Assembly: GCA_020638795.1 (NCBI GenBank)
Contig: JACKHW010000004.1
Coordinates: 310,001 to 374,000, forward strand
Length of the DNA: 64,000 nt
DNA from: Planctomycetota bacterium
GTDB taxonomy: Bacteria > Planctomycetota > UBA1135 > GCA-002748355
Direction: 5' to 3'
The position numbers were made by a program, and so were the translations under genes. Of the stretch, positions 60,720 through 64,000 are shown piece after piece. How positions within the stretch are numbered: the stretch's first letter is position 1; each line of letters opens with the position of its first letter. The notes below the pieces were generated by a model, which was not told the DNA's origin, ran no database searches, and saw nothing but the letters and a program-made list of their open reading frames with translations.

Positions 60720-61940
60720 TCAATTGCAGGGCTTCCAGTGGATGCCGCTCGGGCAGAACCCGCCTTTCTGGGGTGCGATGGCCGTCGAGGTGGCCAGGAT
60801 GTCGAGCGTCCACGTGCCATCGAAATCACCGAAGCGGTCCTCCGTACGCCAAACGTCTCCCTGCGCATCGACCGCAAAGCAGGCGGTCCCCGAGCGCCCA
60901 CGCTCGACAGGCCACGCGAACGCGCACCACGAGATCTCGGCTCGCTCGGGGTCGACCTTCGCACCGTCACGCATCGTCGCTTCGTCGATCGGGACACCGG
61001 CGGTCGACGGCAAGTAGATTCGGAACCAGTAGCCAGAGCGTTGCGCCGAGCCGCGGTCGAACACTCGGCCGAAGGCACCCGACAACACGGGCGGTGCCAT
61101 GCGCCTCGGTGCTGCGTCGGTGGATCGCGACGGCGATTCCCTCAGCGGCTGTGCGCCGCTGAGTTCGCCGAAGAAGCCGAACTCGCCTCGGCCATCCCCG
61201 TCGACGTCGATCACTCCACAGGCTTGGCACTGAGCCTGTGCTGAAGCGACGTTCCTGAGCGTCGCGATCGCTGCCGACTCGTTGGCGTGTCTGCGAGGCG
61301 TATCCTCTCGAGGGTGAAGCGCAGGCTTCTCGCCGCGTTCTATCCGCTGCGTCGCATCCGTCGCAGCCGTGCCAGCGGTCGCAGCCGTGGTCGTTGCGCG
61401 CATTCGCGATCTCAAGTGTTCCCGTAACTGGCGGATACGTGCAGTAGAGGTCGCTGGCTCGACGAGCCAACGCGTGACGAGTCGAAACGCGTGGCGGGTC
61501 GTCGTGCCATCGAGGGGGGTCCGGAACAACTCCTTCTGCGCGACGATGCGAACGCGAGCATCCGTGTCGTCGAGACTCGAGACCAGTCGATCGTTCGCTT
61601 GCTGCCGCAGCGCATCGCCCTTGGCGTGCCGTCGCGTCAGCGCAGCCCACCGTACCCACCCGATTCGCAGTGCGATCGCGTCTTGTTCCTTCAGCTTGGC
61701 AGCACGCTCAGCGTGATCGCGCAACCCAGCGTCCTTGGTGGCGGGATCGAGTACGGGCGCTTCACCGCCGCTGCTAGCCCCTTCGAACGATTGCCGAAGT
61801 GCGCCGAGGGACTCGTACCAAGCGATCGCATCGTCCTCCGACGTATTGATCGCGGTTTCGGGCGATCCCTGCCCTCGCACGTGGGCGACGAACGCCATCG
61901 CACAGAGCAGGAAGGAGCCGAGTCGTGAGTGCCGTGGCAT
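60720..61940 (-). CDS. Secreted H-X9-DG-like protein of planctomycete type
   Basis: 406 aa from ATG 61940 with a signal peptide (to about VRGQ). The C-terminal half has TLRNVASAQAQCQACGVIDVDGDGRGEFGFFGELSG, SGYWFRIYLPS and AFAWPVERGRSGTACFAVDAQGDVW. This block is widespread in planctomycetes, sometimes in pilin-like H-X9-DG proteins. The N-terminal half is helical and charged. Function unknown; probably exported. Confidence 0.7.
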   Translation of the reverse strand: MPRHSRLGSFLLCAMAFVAHVRGQGSPETAINTSEDDAIAWYESLGALRQSFEGASSGGEAPVLDPATKDAGLRDHAERAAKLKEQDAIALRIGWVRWAALTRRHAKGDALRQQANDRLVSSLDDTDARVRIVAQKELFRTPLDGTTTRHAFRLVTRWLVEPATSTARIRQLREHLRSRMRATTTAATAGTAATDATQRIERGEKPALHPREDTPRRHANESAAIATLRNVASAQAQCQACGVIDVDGDGRGEFGFFGELSGAQPLRESPSRSTDAAPRRMAPPVLSGAFGRVFDRGSAQRSGYWFRIYLPSTAGVPIDEATMRDGAKVDPERAEISWCAFAWPVERGRSGTACFAVDAQGDVWRTEDRFGDFDGTWTLDILATSTAIAPQKGGFCPSGIHWKPCN

Positions 61941-62118
61941 GGAACGTTGCATCTCAGGCATGGATCGGCGCATCGGCTGCGAGTGCTGTATGGAAATGCA
62001 CCACGAATCACGCCGTGGCATCGAGGTCTTTGCACGATCGTACTGCCTGCGACTGAACCGCGGCGACGCTCGTCACGTTGGCTCGCCGCAGCCCCGTCTT
62101 CTGCAGAAGGAGAGCCTC

Positions 62119-64000
62119 ATGATTTCGACGCGTTGGCGTATCGCCTCGCTCCTGTTCTGCTCGCTCGCCCCCCTCGCGCACCAATCCGCATTCGCCCAAG
62201 ACGATCCGAACCCTATCGCCGGGCGGCTTGCACAAGGGGTGCGAGAGCAAGCCCCGAACCACGGCATGCAGCAACCCGTGCCTCGAGCCTTGAGCTGGCT
62301 TGCAACGAAGCAGGCCGACGACGGTTCGTGGCCGAGCACCGGCAGTCGTGTGACCTCGACCTCACTCGCGCTCCTCGCCTTCCTCGCCAACGAGCCTGGC
62401 TACGAAAAGGGAGGTCATGCCAGGACGGTTCAGCGCGGTCTCGCGTGGCTCGAGCATCGCCAGCAAGCGCTCGGCTGGGTCGGGGATGCGATGAGTGGGC
62501 TCGGCGCTTACGAGCAAGCGATCGCGACGACGGCCTTGCTGGAGTCCCACCGCGTATCGAAGCGTTCGACGCTCCCGATCGCGCGCGCAGCACTCGAAGC
62601 TCTCGTCCGCAGTACGAACGAAGACGGCGGCTGGGGCTTCTCGCGCTGGTCGTCCCACACGAGCGTGGTCGCGCAGGTCACATTGGCGCTGCGGACGGCG
62701 GGCGAGATCGGCGTTCCAGTACCGGACACGGCAACACGGCGAGCGATCGAGTGGTTGCGAGCATGTCGCGACGGCGACAAGGGTGGGTTCTCACCAGCGC
62801 CGCAAACGAAGGATGCCGCGGCCCCGTGGCATCCAGCGACATCGCGGCTGGCCACTGCGGCCTCCGGACTGCTCGCCGAACGCTTGCTCGGCACGTCCGA
62901 CGACGAGCGCAACACGATTCGCATGCTCGCGCGCAAGATCGATACGAAGTCGATCGACGATCTCGAAGCGGTATGCCTGACCGCTGAAGCCTTTGCCCTC
63001 GGTGCCGAAGCCGAACCACGCTGGCACGACCGACTCGCGCACGCGCTCATCGCCGCACAGAGCAAGAGCGGCATCGAGGTCGGCTCGTGGAGCCCCGGCT
63101 TGCTGCAGGGCGCCTATCGCGAAGGCGAACGCACGCGCGCCACGTCCCTCGCAGCACTCGCACTGGTCGCGCGGGAGCGCTTCCACGTACAACACCCCCA
63201 GGACGTCGCTGCGGAACCGACCGAAGAGCCCGTCCAAGTCGAGCTTCCGGAGCGCCCGCGCGCCGTCGGTGACAAGCCCATCGCCGAGGAAATGGTCGAG
63301 GACGAAGAAATCGTCGAAGAGCCGGTGCTGCAGGACGAGCCGATCGAAGAGCACATCGTCACCGAAGAGCCCAAGGAGACGCTCGAGGCCGGCGGAAAAT
63401 ACGGCGGCCGCGGCCGAGGTCGTGCGCGCCTCGCACAGCGTGGAGCGCCCACCGCCAACGCGATCTCCAAGGGACTCACGTGGCTCGCGAAGCACCAAGA
63501 TCCCGAAGGCTGCTGGCGAGCAGCATCGTTCGGCGACAGATGCCCTGTGTCCGACCGCTGCGAAGGTGCCGGACTCGCGGTCACCGATGTCGGCACGACT
63601 GGACTCGCGTTACTCGCGTTCCTCGGAGACGGTTCGACGCTGCGCACCGGACCGCACGTCGCGGTCGTGCGCAGGGCAGTGCTATGGCTCAAGCAGCAAC
63701 AGGCGGACAACGGGATGATCGGGTCCGAGGCAACTCGCATGGCGCACTACAACCACGCAATCGCGACCTATGCACTCGCCGAAGCCTATGGACTATCCGC
63801 TTACAAACCGCTCGAACGCACCGTGCAGCAAGCCGTCGACTACATCGAGAAAGCACGCAACCCCTACAAGGTCTGGCGCTACTACGCGCGAGACGGAGGC
63901 AACGACAGCTCGGTCACGACGTGGATGCTCCTCGCGCTATCCGCGGCAAAGGACTTCAAACTCAATGTGACCAAGGACGCGCCGCGCTACGTCGAAGCGT
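62119..64000 (+). CDS. Secreted prenyltransferase/squalene-oxidase-repeat protein (partial)
   Basis: The ATG 62119 follows AAGGAGAG. A signal peptide (to about SAFAQ) is followed by alpha/alpha-barrel repeats such as ALSWLATKQADDGSWPSTGS and RTVQRGLAWLEHRQQALGW, then a Glu-rich linker (about residues 365-420), then a second repeat domain with GLTWLAKHQDPEGCWRAASF. The frame continues past the right edge. These proteins are common in planctomycetes; the motifs resemble terpene cyclases but the Asp-rich catalytic motif is not seen. Confidence 0.85.
   Translation, partial: MISTRWRIASLLFCSLAPLAHQSAFAQDDPNPIAGRLAQGVREQAPNHGMQQPVPRALSWLATKQADDGSWPSTGSRVTSTSLALLAFLANEPGYEKGGHARTVQRGLAWLEHRQQALGWVGDAMSGLGAYEQAIATTALLESHRVSKRSTLPIARAALEALVRSTNEDGGWGFSRWSSHTSVVAQVTLALRTAGEIGVPVPDTATRRAIEWLRACRDGDKGGFSPAPQTKDAAAPWHPATSRLATAASGLLAERLLGTSDDERNTIRMLARKIDTKSIDDLEAVCLTAEAFALGAEAEPRWHDRLAHALIAAQSKSGIEVGSWSPGLLQGAYREGERTRATSLAALALVARERFHVQHPQDVAAEPTEEPVQVELPERPRAVGDKPIAEEMVEDEEIVEEPVLQDEPIEEHIVTEEPKETLEAGGKYGGRGRGRARLAQRGAPTANAISKGLTWLAKHQDPEGCWRAASFGDRCPVSDRCEGAGLAVTDVGTTGLALLAFLGDGSTLRTGPHVAVVRRAVLWLKQQQADNGMIGSEATRMAHYNHAIATYALAEAYGLSAYKPLERTVQQAVDYIEKARNPYKVWRYYARDGGNDSSVTTWMLLALSAAKDFKLNVTKDAPRYVEA

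Overview
The window joins two kinds of DNA at a tRNA-Pro(CGG) gene (36697-36774, minus strand). Positions 1 to about 36.6 kb are an integrated mobile element. About 36.8-64 kb is a chromosomal backbone. Several protein types point to a Planctomycetota host: an integrase with a planctomycete-type N-terminus, a DUF1580-like protein (2484-2819), secreted proteins of the kind abundant in high-GC marine planctomycetes, an H-X9-DG-like protein, a Gly-rich secreted protein and a prenyltransferase-repeat protein. This assignment is inferred from remembered family distributions, not from a search.

Mobile element (1-36.6 kb). A tyrosine integrase lies next to the 3' end of the tRNA, the usual layout for integration into a tRNA. 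The element also carries a complete-looking plasmid replicon: parA, a small ribbon-helix-helix partner, repA, four iterons, DnaA boxes and an AT-rich stretch (29-31.1 kb). Conjugation is represented by a MobF (TrwC/TraI-type) relaxase-helicase (22-24.6 kb) and by a short soluble coupling ATPase. That ATPase sits in a tightly overlapping operon parB - T4CP - membrane protein - hypothetical - J-domain protein - 52-aa membrane peptide (7.0-2.9 kb). No VirB-type secretion genes are visible, so the element is either mobilizable or has its channel genes to the left of the window. The rest is accessory: three ParDE/RelE-type toxin-antitoxin pairs and one Phd/VapC pair, a serine recombinase and WGR protein, two HEPN-like proteins, a HEAT-repeat protein, an FRG protein, an orphan DNA methyltransferase, lipoproteins, a GT-C membrane glycosyltransferase, and a small XRE-controlled membrane-protein locus marked by three copies of TGCTGC-N7-GCAGCA.

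Chromosome (36.8-64 kb). In order: truD; a c-type haem lipoprotein; two rRNA methyltransferases (RlmI-like and RlmL-like); a Gly-rich secreted protein; a zinc-uptake locus (znuB-znuC-znuA-porin on the minus strand, divergent from a Zur-like regulator, with a palindrome between); M28 and S41 peptidases; a HGSNAT-like membrane acyltransferase; an FAD-dependent lipoprotein oxidoreductase; a secreted propeller-like protein; the translation operon infC-rpmI-rplT-pheS-pheT; an H-X9-DG-like protein; and a prenyltransferase-repeat protein cut by the right edge.

The least explained parts are the T4CP/J-domain operon, the XRE locus with its operators, and the HEPN/HEAT/2TM/FRG accessory genes. All of these are candidates for undescribed transfer or defence functions, but only from context.
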